A stretch of DNA of 64,000 bases from positions 620,001 to 684,000 of the forward strand of contig CBDDFV010000012.1 in NCBI GenBank assembly GCA_965227335.1, given 5' to 3'. The position numbers and the translations under genes were made by a program. The notes beneath the pieces are model-generated. The model had not been told where the DNA came from. It ran no database searches and saw nothing but the letters and a program-made list of their open reading frames with translations. The DNA comes from CBDDFV01 sp965227335. Lineage in GTDB: Bacteria > Planctomycetota > Phycisphaerae > Phycisphaerales > SM1A02. Within the stretch, counting starts at the first letter, position 1, and every line of letters starts with the position of its first letter. This document shows, piece after piece, positions 8,277-17,460 of this stretch.

Positions 8277-9965
8277 TCAGAAGCCCATGCCGGGCATGCC
8301 GCCCATTCCACCCATGCCGCCCATGCCGCCCATGCCCGGCATGCCGCCGCCCATGCCGTGATCGTGGTCATGGTGATCATCGCCGCCCTCGCCCGGGGCC
8401 TCGGTGATGATGCAGTCGGCGGTCAGGAGCAGGCACGCGACGGACGAGGCGTTCTGCAGCGCGGTGCGATCGACCTTCGCCGGCGTGATCACGCCGTCCT
8501 TCAGCAGATCGCCGTAGGTCAGCGTCAACGCGTTGAATCCGTTGGAACCCTTCATCTCCGCGACCTTCGACACCACGACGGAGCCCTTCTCGCCCGCGTT
8601 GTCCGCGATGGTGCGGAGCGGAATCGGGAGGGCCTCGGCGATGACGTCGGCGCCGAACTTCTCGTCGCCCCGCAGGTTCTTGCGAACCTTGTCGAGCACC
8701 GGACGGGCCCGGACGAAGCTCACGCCGCCGCCGGGCACCACGCCTTCCGCCACCGCAGCGCGAGTCGCGTGCAGGGCGTCCTCGACGCGGGCCTTCTTCT
8801 CCTTGAGTTCGGTCTCGCTGCCGGCCCCCACGTTGATCTGGGCCACGCCGCCGGCGAGCTTCGCGAGACGCTCCTGGAGCTTCTCGCGGTCGTAGTCGGA
8901 GTCCGTGTTCTCGATCTCGTGACGGATCTGGGCGATGCGGCCCTGGATGTCCTTCGTCGAGCCGGCGCCTTCAACAATCACCGTGTTGTCCGAGGTGATC
9001 TCGATCTTCTTCGCCTGGCCAAGCTGCTTCATGGTGACGGTGTCGAGCTCGACGCCGACATCCTTCATGATCGCTTCGGCGCCCGTGAGCACCGCGAGGT
9101 CGCGGAGCATCGCCTTGCGACGATCGCCGTACCCCGGAGCCTTCACGGCGCAGACCTGCAGCACGCCCCGCAGCTTGTTGATGACCAGCGTCGACAGCGC
9201 CTCGCCGGTGATGTCCTCGGCGATGATGAGCAGCGGCTTCTTCGTGTCCATGACCTTCTCGAGGAAAGGCACGAGCTTCTGAACGCTGTCGATCTTGTCT
9301 TCGTGGATCAGGATGAGCGGCTTGTCGAGGACGACCGTCATGTTGTCCGCGTCCGTCACGAAGTTCGGGCTGAGGTAGCCGCGATCGAACTGCATGCCTT
9401 CGACGACGTCGACGTAGGTCTCGAGGCCCTTGCCCTCCTCGACCGTGATCACGCCGTCCTTGCCCACCTTCTGGAAGGCGTCGGCCATGATCTTGCCGAT
9501 CTCCGGATCGTTGTTGGCGGAGATCGTGGCGACCGCGGCGACGTTGTCGGCGACCGGCTTGGCCATCGACTCGATCTCGCCGACCACGCCCTCGACCGCC
9601 TTGCGAATGCCGCGGACCAGAGCGTTTGCGTCCACGCCCGCCGCGATGTGGCGGAGACCCGCCTTGAAGATCGCTTCCGCCAGCACCGTCGCAGTGGTGG
9701 TGCCGTCGCCGGCGTCGTCCGACGTCTTCGACGCGGCTTCCTTCACGAGCTGCGCGCCCATGTTCTCCACCTTGTCGCGAAGCTCAATCTCCTCCGCCAC
9801 GGTCACCCCGTCCTTGGTGACGGTCGGGCCGCCCCACGACTTGTCGAGCACCGCGTTGCGGCCCCGCGGGCCGAGCGTGGACTTCACCGCGGCGGCGAGC
9901 TTCTCCACTCCCGCCAGCAGCGACTTGCGAGCATCAGCGTCGAACGCCAGTTCCTTTACAGCCAT
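8277..9965 (-). CDS. groEL: Chaperonin GroEL, copy 2 (His-rich and Gly-Met tail)
   Basis: Second 60-kDa chaperonin, 562 residues, starting MAVKELAFDADARKSLL with GGAGACG before the ATG. It carries the standard motifs TLGPRGRNAVLDKSWGGPTV, GDGTTTATVLAEAIF and AVAEGVVPGGGVSFVRA. The C-terminus differs strongly from copy 1: after EAPGEGG comes an Asp/His run (DDHHDHDH) and then repeated Gly-Gly-Met/Gly-Met-Pro units. The Gly-Met tail is typical of the main housekeeping GroEL; the His stretch could bind metal (inference). It is the first gene of the minus-strand chaperone cluster. Confidence 0.96.
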   Translation of the reverse strand: MAVKELAFDADARKSLLAGVEKLAAAVKSTLGPRGRNAVLDKSWGGPTVTKDGVTVAEEIELRDKVENMGAQLVKEAASKTSDDAGDGTTTATVLAEAIFKAGLRHIAAGVDANALVRGIRKAVEGVVGEIESMAKPVADNVAAVATISANNDPEIGKIMADAFQKVGKDGVITVEEGKGLETYVDVVEGMQFDRGYLSPNFVTDADNMTVVLDKPLILIHEDKIDSVQKLVPFLEKVMDTKKPLLIIAEDITGEALSTLVINKLRGVLQVCAVKAPGYGDRRKAMLRDLAVLTGAEAIMKDVGVELDTVTMKQLGQAKKIEITSDNTVIVEGAGSTKDIQGRIAQIRHEIENTDSDYDREKLQERLAKLAGGVAQINVGAGSETELKEKKARVEDALHATRAAVAEGVVPGGGVSFVRARPVLDKVRKNLRGDEKFGADVIAEALPIPLRTIADNAGEKGSVVVSKVAEMKGSNGFNALTLTYGDLLKDGVITPAKVDRTALQNASSVACLLLTADCIITEAPGEGGDDHHDHDHGMGGGMPGMGGMGGMGGMGGMPGMGF

Positions 9966-10144
9966 CGAAGGCGTCTCCTTGGCAGACAGTCAGTCATCTC
10001 GTCCCAACCCGCCGCCGAAACGCGGCCGGGCGTCGTCGCGGCCGGAAATCACCGACCGCCCCAGGCGCAGATCGCGCCCAACCTCTCCCCATCAAACACC
10101 GCGCCACTTCCGGAAGACGCTCCCCGCGGAACGTAAATAGCTGC

Positions 10145-10157
10145 AAAACAATGTTTT
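10145..10157. promoter_or_regulatory. AT-rich palindrome upstream of groEL2
   Basis: AAAACA-A-TGTTTT in very GC-rich DNA, about 180 bases upstream of the groEL2 start. It lies in the only AT-rich patch of the 289-base gap 9966-10254 and may be an operator or part of a promoter. The classical CIRCE element (TTAGCACTC-N9-GAGTGCTAA) for HrcA is not present. Confidence 0.35.
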
Positions 10158-10254
10158 AGAGTTCATCGTCGCCGGCGTGTCGGGCCCGCCGCCCTGACAG
10201 CCCGCCCGCCATGGCCCGTCCCGGCTGCCGTTTCGGCAGACGACGACGCCTCCC

Positions 10255-11169
10255 TCAGCCGCCGACCTCGGGGCGGACGTGAGGCATCCGCAGGATCGCG
10301 GCGAGCGACGGCGGGGCCCGGTGCAGCGACCGCCGGATCCACCACGCGTTCATCACGAGGTACGCGAGACCGATCGCGAGCATCAGCGAGCCCGACCAAC
10401 GCACCGCCGCGACGAGCAGATCCAGGTTCGGATCCGCGATCGCATCGCCCAGCCCCTGCCCGAGCAGCACCACGCCGAGCGCCGCCATCAACGCCCGGAC
10501 CCCCTGTCGGCCGCTCCGCGACGTGCGGTACTCCCGGCTCCGCCGCCCGATGATCGTGAAGATGCCGTGCAGACCCCCGAGCAGTACGAAACCGCCGACC
10601 CCCGCCGCGTACCAGGTCGCCGTCTCGATGATCCCGGCGTCGATCCCCAACCACGCCGCGAGCGACCCGCCGAAGAACCGTCCCCCGACCAGCGCGCCGC
10701 CCGTCACCAGCAGACCGGCGGCGGCGAGACGCAGGTCCCGACGCACCGCGCCCCGCGGCTCCCGGCCGCGCGGCGGCGCGAGTCGATGCAACATCAACAG
10801 CCCGACCAGCAGCAGCCCGCCGCCCCAGCCCGGGTCGGGGCGCGGCAGTCCCCCGCCCATCACCCCGGCGTCGGCGGCGACGGCGCTCGCGAGGGGCGCG
10901 GCGGTCACGAGCAGGAACGCGACGAAGATCACCAGCATCAACCCCAGCAGCGCATCGCCCACCCGACGCGGATTCCGCAACTGCGGCAGTCGGCTGGCGG
11001 CGGGATCCACGGCGTCGACGATTGACGACCAGACCATGAAGCCGCACTCCGGGCATCGCTGGTCGATCCGCAGGCCTCGCAGGTCGTAGCCGCACTGCCG
11101 ACAGGGCAGATCGAGCGCAACCACCGCCCCGGCGTAGGTCTCGGGCGCGGCGGGCGGGGGCTGGGTCAC
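10255..11169 (-). CDS. Zinc-ribbon multi-pass membrane protein
   Basis: Not a named family. A 304-residue protein whose first 50 residues hold a double-CxxC ribbon (CRQCGYDLRGL...RCPECGF), a mark seen in many planctomycete membrane proteins. From about residue 70 there are five to six hydrophobic segments, such as GLMLVIFVAFLLV, GGLLLVGLLML and GGFVLLGGLHGIF. The start is GTG with GAAGAGG about 11 bases upstream. It stands alone between groEL2 and the divergent moxR. The function is unknown; the ribbon probably faces the cytoplasm (inference). Confidence 0.75.
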   Translation of the reverse strand: MTQPPPAAPETYAGAVVALDLPCRQCGYDLRGLRIDQRCPECGFMVWSSIVDAVDPAASRLPQLRNPRRVGDALLGLMLVIFVAFLLVTAAPLASAVAADAGVMGGGLPRPDPGWGGGLLLVGLLMLHRLAPPRGREPRGAVRRDLRLAAAGLLVTGGALVGGRFFGGSLAAWLGIDAGIIETATWYAAGVGGFVLLGGLHGIFTIIGRRSREYRTSRSGRQGVRALMAALGVVLLGQGLGDAIADPNLDLLVAAVRWSGSLMLAIGLAYLVMNAWWIRRSLHRAPPSLAAILRMPHVRPEVGG

Positions 11170-11248
11170 GGTCGAGCGGCCTCTTCAGCGCGTCATGATC
11201 GCGGCATGGACGGGACTCAGCGTACCCGCTCGCCGCATCGCCCGCTGC

Positions 11249-11254
11249 TATACT
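11249..11254 (+). promoter_or_regulatory. -10 box for moxR-pheA
   Basis: TATACT, 60 bases before the GTG of the MoxR gene; no good -35 hexamer is visible at 16-18 bases spacing. Confidence 0.45.
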
Positions 11255-11314
11255 TCGACCCTTTCGTCCCCGGACGATCTCATCGTCCCGCCCCCCGCAG
11301 TTCCGGAGTGATCC

Positions 11315-12250
11315 GTGCCCGATCTTGATGCGATTCAGCGTCTCCGCGACAACATCACGTCGGTGTACATGGGCAACGTCGCCGCGGTTGACCAGGTCAT
11401 CGTGTCGCTGCTCGCCCGGGGGCACATCCTGATCGAGGACGTCCCGGGCGTCGGCAAGACGGTGCTCGCCAACGCGCTCGCAAAGTCGGTCAGGGGCACC
11501 TTCGCCCGCATCCAGTGCACGCCCGACCTGCTCCCGACGGACATCACCGGCGTCACGATCTACAACCGCGGCTCGGAGTCGTTCGACTTCAAGCCCGGTC
11601 CGGTGTTCAACAACGTCATCGTCGCCGACGAGATCAACCGCACCACGCCCCGCACGCAGTCCGCGCTGCTGGAGGCGATGAGCGAGCGGACCGTCTCGGT
11701 CGACGGCCGGATCCACCCGCTGCCCGAACCGTTCATGGTCGTCGCGACCCAGAACCCCTACGAGTTCGAGGGGACCTTCTACCTGCCCGAGAACCAGCTC
11801 GACCGCTTCATCATGCGGATCGCCCTCGGCTACCCCGCCCCCGACGACGAGTCGCGGATCATCCGGCAGCAGCCCGCCCGCACCACGCTCACCCATCTCG
11901 AGCCGACCACCAGCGTCGACGAGATCATCGGGCTGCAGGGCCAGGTCGACGCGGTCAGGATGGAGCAGGGCCTCGTCGACTACATCATCAACCTCGCCCA
12001 GGCCACCCGCGAACACGAAGACCTTCAGGTCGGCGTGAGTCCGCGCGGCGCCCTGGCCCTCGCCCAGGCCGCCCGCGCCACCGCACTGCTCAACGGACGC
12101 GACTACGTCGTCCCGGAGGACATCGTCTCCAACGTCCTGCCCGTCTGTGCGCACCGCGTCATCAGCAAGACCTACATGAACGTCGGCGACACCGCGACCA
12201 CCCGGCGCATCATGCAGCAGGTGCTCGAAACCGCTCCGAGTCCCGCCTGA
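11315..12250 (+). CDS. MoxR-family AAA+ ATPase
   Basis: MoxR proteins are ATP-driven chaperones that mature or activate partner proteins, often ones with VWA or DUF58 domains. The 311 residues show Walker A in EDVPGVGKTVL (about 41-51), Walker B in VIVADEINR (about 97-105), EAMSE, the sensor ATQNPYEFEGTFYLPENQLDRF, and the C-terminal lid with VSPRGALALAQAARA. GTG start with GGAG 8 bases upstream. It is followed after one base by pheA. Its usual partners, a DUF58 protein and a transglutaminase, are encoded 15 kb away at 26-29.6 kb. Confidence 0.93.
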   Translation: MPDLDAIQRLRDNITSVYMGNVAAVDQVIVSLLARGHILIEDVPGVGKTVLANALAKSVRGTFARIQCTPDLLPTDITGVTIYNRGSESFDFKPGPVFNNVIVADEINRTTPRTQSALLEAMSERTVSVDGRIHPLPEPFMVVATQNPYEFEGTFYLPENQLDRFIMRIALGYPAPDDESRIIRQQPARTTLTHLEPTTSVDEIIGLQGQVDAVRMEQGLVDYIINLAQATREHEDLQVGVSPRGALALAQAARATALLNGRDYVVPEDIVSNVLPVCAHRVISKTYMNVGDTATTRRIMQQVLETAPSPA

Positions 12251-12251
12251 A

Positions 12252-13388
12252 ATGAGCGACGTCGACGGCCAGCCCGATCCCGCCCCCACGCCCGATCTCG
12301 AAGCGCTGCGGCGACGCATCGACGAAATCGATCAACGGATCATCGACGCCGTCACCGAGCGGGCCCGCATCGTCGTCGACGTCGGACGCGCGAAACAGAC
12401 GGACGGCACGCCCATCTACGCCCCGCACCGCGAACGCCAGGTCCTCGACCGCGTCATCGCCATGAACCCCGGTCCGCTCAGCGCCCGCACGATCGAGGCG
12501 ATCTACCGCGAACTCATGTCCGGCAGCTTCAGCCTCGAACTGCCTCTCCGCATCGGCTACCTCGGCCCGCCCGGGAGCTTCAGTCACGTCGCGGCGAGAC
12601 GGCACTTCGGGGCGTCGGTCGAGCACGTCGATCTGCATTCGATCGACGGCGTGTTCGAAGAAGTCGCGGCGGGACGCTGCCACTACGGCCTCGTCCCCTA
12701 CGAGAACTCCATCGGCGGCGGCGTCACCGACACCCTCGACGCGTTCCAGAACGCCAACGTCACCATCGCGGCCGAAGCGCTCATCGAGGTGCGGCTCGCC
12801 CTGCTCGCCAACTGTCCGCCCAGCACGATCAAGCGGATCTACTCCAAACCGCAGGCGTTCGCCCAGTGCCGGGAGTGGCTCACGCGACAGTTCCCCGACG
12901 TGGAGCGGATCCCCACCGCCAGCTCGTCCGCCGCGGTGCAGTGGTGCGCGTCCGCGCCGGACGGCGCGGCGGCGATCGGCTCGACCTTCGCGGGCGACCT
13001 CTACGGCGTCAACACGCTCTTCGAGAACATCCAGGACAAGCCGGACAACATCACCCGCTTCCTCGTCATCGGAAGCGAAGCCACGAAGCCGACCGGCGAC
13101 GACAAGACGTCGATCATGTTCGTGACCGCCGACAAGCCCGGGGCCCTCGTCGATGTGCTCGCCGTCTTCCGCGACGCGGGAATCAACCTGAGCCACATCG
13201 AGAAACGTCCCTCCGGCCGCACGAACTGGGAGTACACGTTCTTCATCGATGCGGTCGGCCATCGGCAGGACGACAGCATGGGGGGAGCGATCGACGAGGC
13301 CCGCGGCCACTGCGTTTCGCTCCAGGTGCTTGGCTCGTATCCACGAGCGCAACAGGTGATGGCCCCGTCGGCGCCCGCCGGCGGTTGA
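12252..13388 (+). CDS. pheA: Bifunctional chorismate mutase / prephenate dehydratase
   Basis: Converts chorismate to prephenate and then to phenylpyruvate, the committed steps of phenylalanine synthesis. Three domains are seen in 378 residues. AroQ chorismate mutase (about 15-95): LRRRIDEIDQRIID and the APHRERQVL patch. Prephenate dehydratase (about 98-275): YLGPPGSFSHVAA, PYENSIGGGV and DNITRFLVIG. ACT domain (about 288-365): KPGALVDVLAVFRDAGINL followed by IEKRPS, which binds phenylalanine for feedback inhibition in relatives. One base separates it from the MoxR gene, so the two are probably co-transcribed. Confidence 0.96.
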   Translation: MSDVDGQPDPAPTPDLEALRRRIDEIDQRIIDAVTERARIVVDVGRAKQTDGTPIYAPHRERQVLDRVIAMNPGPLSARTIEAIYRELMSGSFSLELPLRIGYLGPPGSFSHVAARRHFGASVEHVDLHSIDGVFEEVAAGRCHYGLVPYENSIGGGVTDTLDAFQNANVTIAAEALIEVRLALLANCPPSTIKRIYSKPQAFAQCREWLTRQFPDVERIPTASSSAAVQWCASAPDGAAAIGSTFAGDLYGVNTLFENIQDKPDNITRFLVIGSEATKPTGDDKTSIMFVTADKPGALVDVLAVFRDAGINLSHIEKRPSGRTNWEYTFFIDAVGHRQDDSMGGAIDEARGHCVSLQVLGSYPRAQQVMAPSAPAGG

Positions 13389-13612
13389 GCGGGGCAAGCC
13401 GGGCGGGTTGGGGCGACGCGGCGCCCGGACGCCGCCCCGACGCCCTCGTCGGCGGACGCCTGCCGCGTCCGAATCGTCAAAACATCAGCTTTCACAAGCG
13501 TTTCGAGCGATTGCGCCTTGAATCGATCGCATTCGCGTGGTGCGATGGGTCGGCGAGGGACGTCGGTCTCGGGCGCGATCGGGTTGTGGGTGCGAATCAA
13601 GGAGAGAGCGAG

Positions 13613-16600
13613 ATGGCGAGCAAGCGATTTTCGAGGGGCGTGGCGGCCGCCGCGCTGGGCGCGATGACGGCGATGCTGGCCCCGGCTCAGGCCGCGTCGG
13701 CGGACGTGCTGCTGGCGGTGTGGGAAGGCGGCGTCGATGTCTGGGCCAACCCGTTCGCCTGGAGCGGGGGCGTGGTGCCCAACAACGGGCTCGACACCTG
13801 GGAGGTGCTGATTCCCGGCGGTCAGGCGACCACCACCACCAACTACACCGTCGACGACATCGGGGTCCTCCCCGGCGCGGCGCTCGTCATCGGCAACAGC
13901 ACTTTTCTCAACATGATCGGCGACCCCGGCGACGAATCGACCGGCGGTCTGAGCAACCAGGGCGACGTCTACCTGAACTCGACCGGCAACGTCACGATTC
14001 TGTACATCCAGAACGGCGAACTGCGTCTCGGCAATTCGAAACTCAATCCCGGCACGCTCCACATGAGCGAGCAGGCGAACAACCGGATCCAGAACTTCTC
14101 CGGCACGTCGCTGCTGCACAACCAGTCCCCGAGCACGATTCGCGGGGCCGGGAACATCGGCGTCAATTCGATCGGCCTCCGCAACGACGGCGTGATCGAG
14201 GCCATCTACGCGAGCACCCCGCTCATCATTGATCCCTCCCCGACCGTGGTCGAGAACCGCGGTCTGCTCCGCGCGATCGACGGCGCGACGCTGCAACTGA
14301 ACCCCGCGATCTATCAGAACCTCGACCTCGGCCAGATCCATGCGCTGGCGGGCTCCACCGTCTCCATCGCGGGCGGCGCGGAGATCCGCGAGAGCACGCT
14401 GGAGTCGTTCGGCAATGGTCAGATCGTGGTCGACGGCAACACGGTCGAACTTGATCGGTGCGAGATCATCGGGACGTTGAATATCCCGAACTCGATCGAT
14501 CCCCGATTTGTCGACACCCTCGACATCACCGGCGAAGTGAACCTCAACTCAACCGGATCCGTCACGATCCTCTACTGCGACAACGAAGAGACCGGCGGTC
14601 TGGTGATCGCCGGAAACGGCGTCATCAACATGTCGCCCGACGTCGACAACCGCATTCAGGGCTGGAACTCGAACGAGCTGCTCACGATCGATCTCGACGA
14701 AATTCGCGGCTCCGGGCAGATCGGGGTCAACTCGCTGAGCATCATCAACAACACGGCGATCACCGCCGACCAGGCCGCCGCGTCGATGCGGATCGACCCC
14801 ATCAATCTGACCAACAACGGCGCCATCCGGGCCCGGAACGGCGCGCTGCTGCAACTCGCGGCAGGGACGTACGACAACACGAACGGCGTCGTCGAGGCGG
14901 AGGCGGATTCGCTGATCGAGATCGAGGCCCTCAACCTGAACGACGGCGTCCTCCGCAGTCTGCCCGCGGCCGGGCCCGCTGCGCCGGGTGAGTTCGTCAT
15001 CACCGCCAACACCGCGACGCTGCTGGACGTCACGCTCGACGCCATCCTCACCGTCCCCAACTCGATCGACCCGCGCTTTCAGGATTCGCTCGTCAACGAA
15101 CGCGATATCTACGTCGAAAGCACGGGGTCAGTGACGATCGTGTACATCGACAATGTCGTCACCGACGGCGTGCAGCTTTCCGGCGGCGGGACAGTTCATT
15201 TGTCCGACGACTTCAACAACCGGATCCAGGGCTGGAACTCGAACGAGACGCTGCACAACGTCGACAACACGCTCCGGGGATCGGGCCAGATCGGCGTGAA
15301 CTCGCTGTCGGTCGTGAATGACGGGATGTTCCTCGCCGATCAGACCGCCCCCATGCAGTTCGACGTCGCCGGAGGGGGACTCGAGAACAACGGCGTGCTG
15401 CGGGCGGACCTCGGCGGAACCCTGCGTCTGACCGGAGGCGCCTACGACAATGTCGACGGCGTGATCGAGATCCTCAACGGCTCCACCTTTGATCTCGACG
15501 GCGGCGTCGTGACGAACACCGGCAACGTCATCAACCTGCTCGACGGGTCGGGCGGGACGTTCAGCAACAGCTTCGGACTGATCGGCGGAGAACTCTTCGG
15601 CGATCCGGGCACGCAGATCGCGGTCACGGGCGCCACCGGCCTGATCGAGGATCTCACCACCAATGTTGAACTCACCATGACCAACACCGCCGACGTCCGC
15701 TGGTCCGATGAGATCGTCAACACCGGCGTGATCAACCTCGCCTCCGCCGGCGGGACCACGATCTTCTACGTCGACAACAACGCGACCGGCGGCGTCCGAC
15801 TCTCGGGGGGCGGCGTGGTCAACCTGTCGGACAACGTCCAGAACCGCTTCCAGGGCTGGAACTCGAACGAGACGTTCGAGAACGTCGACAACACGATTCG
15901 CGGCGCCGGCCAGATCGGGCTCAACTCGCTCCCGACCATCATCAACAGCGGTCTCATCATGGCCGACCTGCCGACCTCACTGACAATCGACCCCGGCGCG
16001 GCCTGCCTCAACTTCGGCGAACTCCGAGCCTCCGGCGACGGCGTCCTCCGACTCATCAACGCCGACTACGACGGCATGGACGTCGGCCTCATCCAGGCGG
16101 TGGGCGGCGGCCTCGTCGAGATCACCGCACCGACGATCCGGAACATGACGATCTCCGCGGACGCCGACAGCGCCGTTCGCGTGGTCGGCAGCACTCCCGC
16201 GATCCAGGACTGCACGATCAACGGTCTGTTCGAGATGACCAACCCCGTCGATGTGCGATACCTCGACTCGATTCACAACACCGGCGTGATCGAGATGCAG
16301 TCGACCGGCGGGGTGACGATCTTCTACGTCGACAACCTCGACACCGACGGCGTCCAGCTCACCGGCGGCGGAACCATTCTAATGTCGGACACCATCCAGA
16401 ACCGCTTCCAGGGCTGGAACTCGAACGAAACGCTGACCAATGTCGACAACACCATCCGCGGCTCCGGACAACTCGGCCTCAACTCGCTCCGCATCGTCAA
16501 CGGCGGGACCATCTGGGCCACCGATCCGACCGGCATGACGCTCGACCCCAGCAGCCCCGTCAACTTCGTCAACACCGGCGTGCTCCGCGTCAGCCCGGGC

Positions 16601-17251
16601 TCGTCGATCACGTCCGTGGACGACCTCATCCAGACCGACGGCATGACGCTCAACGAGGGGACCTTCACCCTCAACCCGCTGCGGACGTTCTTCCTCGAAG
16701 GCGGTGAACTGACCGGCGTCGGGATGACCGGCGATGTGGACAACACCGGCGGCGTGCTGGATCCGGGCGTCAGCGGCACGGGCGAGTTCGCCCTCGACGG
16801 CGAATACGACCAGTCCGGCGACGGCGCCCTCGAAATCCTGCTGAACGGCCTGGCCCCGATCACCGAACACGATGTGCTCAACGTGACGGAGACGGTGACC
16901 CTCGGCGGAACGCTGCAGGTCGTGTGGGATGAACTCTACATGCCGAAACTGGGCGATTCGTGGACGATCATCACCGCCGCCGACATCCTCGGCGAGTTCG
17001 TCGCCGTCGAAGGCCCCGGCGGCTACGAGGTGACCTACAACGAGACGACGGTCGTGCTCACCCTCACGTCGGTGTCGCTGCCCTGCCCGCAGGACCTCGA
17101 CGGCAATGAAGTCGTCGGCCCCGGCGACCTCGCCACGCTCCTCGCGGCGTGGGGACCGAATCGCGGCAACCCGGCCGACTTCGACGATGACGGCATGGTG
17201 GGCGCATCCGATCTCGCCGCGCTCCTCGCCGCCTGGGGCGAGTGCCCCTGA
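13613..17251 (+). CDS. Giant exported repeat protein with dockerin-like tail
   Basis: Secreted or surface protein of 1212 residues with no known activity. I start at MASKRFSRGVAAAALGAMTA, which gives a signal peptide ending near AQAASA and follows GGAGAG; upstream frame extensions run through pheA and are not real. The body has five copies of a unit of about 190 residues, each marked by NRxQGWNSNE..NVDNTxRGxGQxGxNSL (near 14080, 14650, 15220, 15840 and 16400) and by VTIxYxDN. The many Asn, Gly and Val residues suggest a beta-helix. The last 60 residues are two dockerin-like repeats: DLDGNEVVGPGDLATLLAAW and DFDDDGMVGASDLAALLAAW. There is one Cys just before the tail and one at the end. Confidence 0.88.
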   Translation: MASKRFSRGVAAAALGAMTAMLAPAQAASADVLLAVWEGGVDVWANPFAWSGGVVPNNGLDTWEVLIPGGQATTTTNYTVDDIGVLPGAALVIGNSTFLNMIGDPGDESTGGLSNQGDVYLNSTGNVTILYIQNGELRLGNSKLNPGTLHMSEQANNRIQNFSGTSLLHNQSPSTIRGAGNIGVNSIGLRNDGVIEAIYASTPLIIDPSPTVVENRGLLRAIDGATLQLNPAIYQNLDLGQIHALAGSTVSIAGGAEIRESTLESFGNGQIVVDGNTVELDRCEIIGTLNIPNSIDPRFVDTLDITGEVNLNSTGSVTILYCDNEETGGLVIAGNGVINMSPDVDNRIQGWNSNELLTIDLDEIRGSGQIGVNSLSIINNTAITADQAAASMRIDPINLTNNGAIRARNGALLQLAAGTYDNTNGVVEAEADSLIEIEALNLNDGVLRSLPAAGPAAPGEFVITANTATLLDVTLDAILTVPNSIDPRFQDSLVNERDIYVESTGSVTIVYIDNVVTDGVQLSGGGTVHLSDDFNNRIQGWNSNETLHNVDNTLRGSGQIGVNSLSVVNDGMFLADQTAPMQFDVAGGGLENNGVLRADLGGTLRLTGGAYDNVDGVIEILNGSTFDLDGGVVTNTGNVINLLDGSGGTFSNSFGLIGGELFGDPGTQIAVTGATGLIEDLTTNVELTMTNTADVRWSDEIVNTGVINLASAGGTTIFYVDNNATGGVRLSGGGVVNLSDNVQNRFQGWNSNETFENVDNTIRGAGQIGLNSLPTIINSGLIMADLPTSLTIDPGAACLNFGELRASGDGVLRLINADYDGMDVGLIQAVGGGLVEITAPTIRNMTISADADSAVRVVGSTPAIQDCTINGLFEMTNPVDVRYLDSIHNTGVIEMQSTGGVTIFYVDNLDTDGVQLTGGGTILMSDTIQNRFQGWNSNETLTNVDNTIRGSGQLGLNSLRIVNGGTIWATDPTGMTLDPSSPVNFVNTGVLRVSPGSSITSVDDLIQTDGMTLNEGTFTLNPLRTFFLEGGELTGVGMTGDVDNTGGVLDPGVSGTGEFALDGEYDQSGDGALEILLNGLAPITEHDVLNVTETVTLGGTLQVVWDELYMPKLGDSWTIITAADILGEFVAVEGPGGYEVTYNETTVVLTLTSVSLPCPQDLDGNEVVGPGDLATLLAAWGPNRGNPADFDDDGMVGASDLAALLAAWGECP

Positions 17252-17460
17252 TCAGCGACGACTGACCGACCTCCGTCGATCGAACGCCGTCGCGCGGATC
17301 ACGCGGCGACGCGCGGCTGCACGCGCTCAGGTCATCGGGGCTGATTCCCCGTAGGCGCTGCGGCGTCGAACGCGAGAATGTGACGACGCCGGGGCCGACT
17401 GCATCGTCAGGGTGGCGACGGTCGGGACCGATTATTTCCTTCGCGACGGAGAACCGACCC

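Noticed and set aside
9966..10254. CIRCE element for HrcA
   Set aside because: No TTAGCACTC/GAGTGCTAA pair, only the AAAACA-A-TGTTTT palindrome.
12866..13612. N-terminal extension of the giant repeat protein to 1461 residues
   Set aside because: The extension reads through pheA out of frame and is Arg/Pro-rich; the ATG at 13613 has GGAGAG and a signal peptide.
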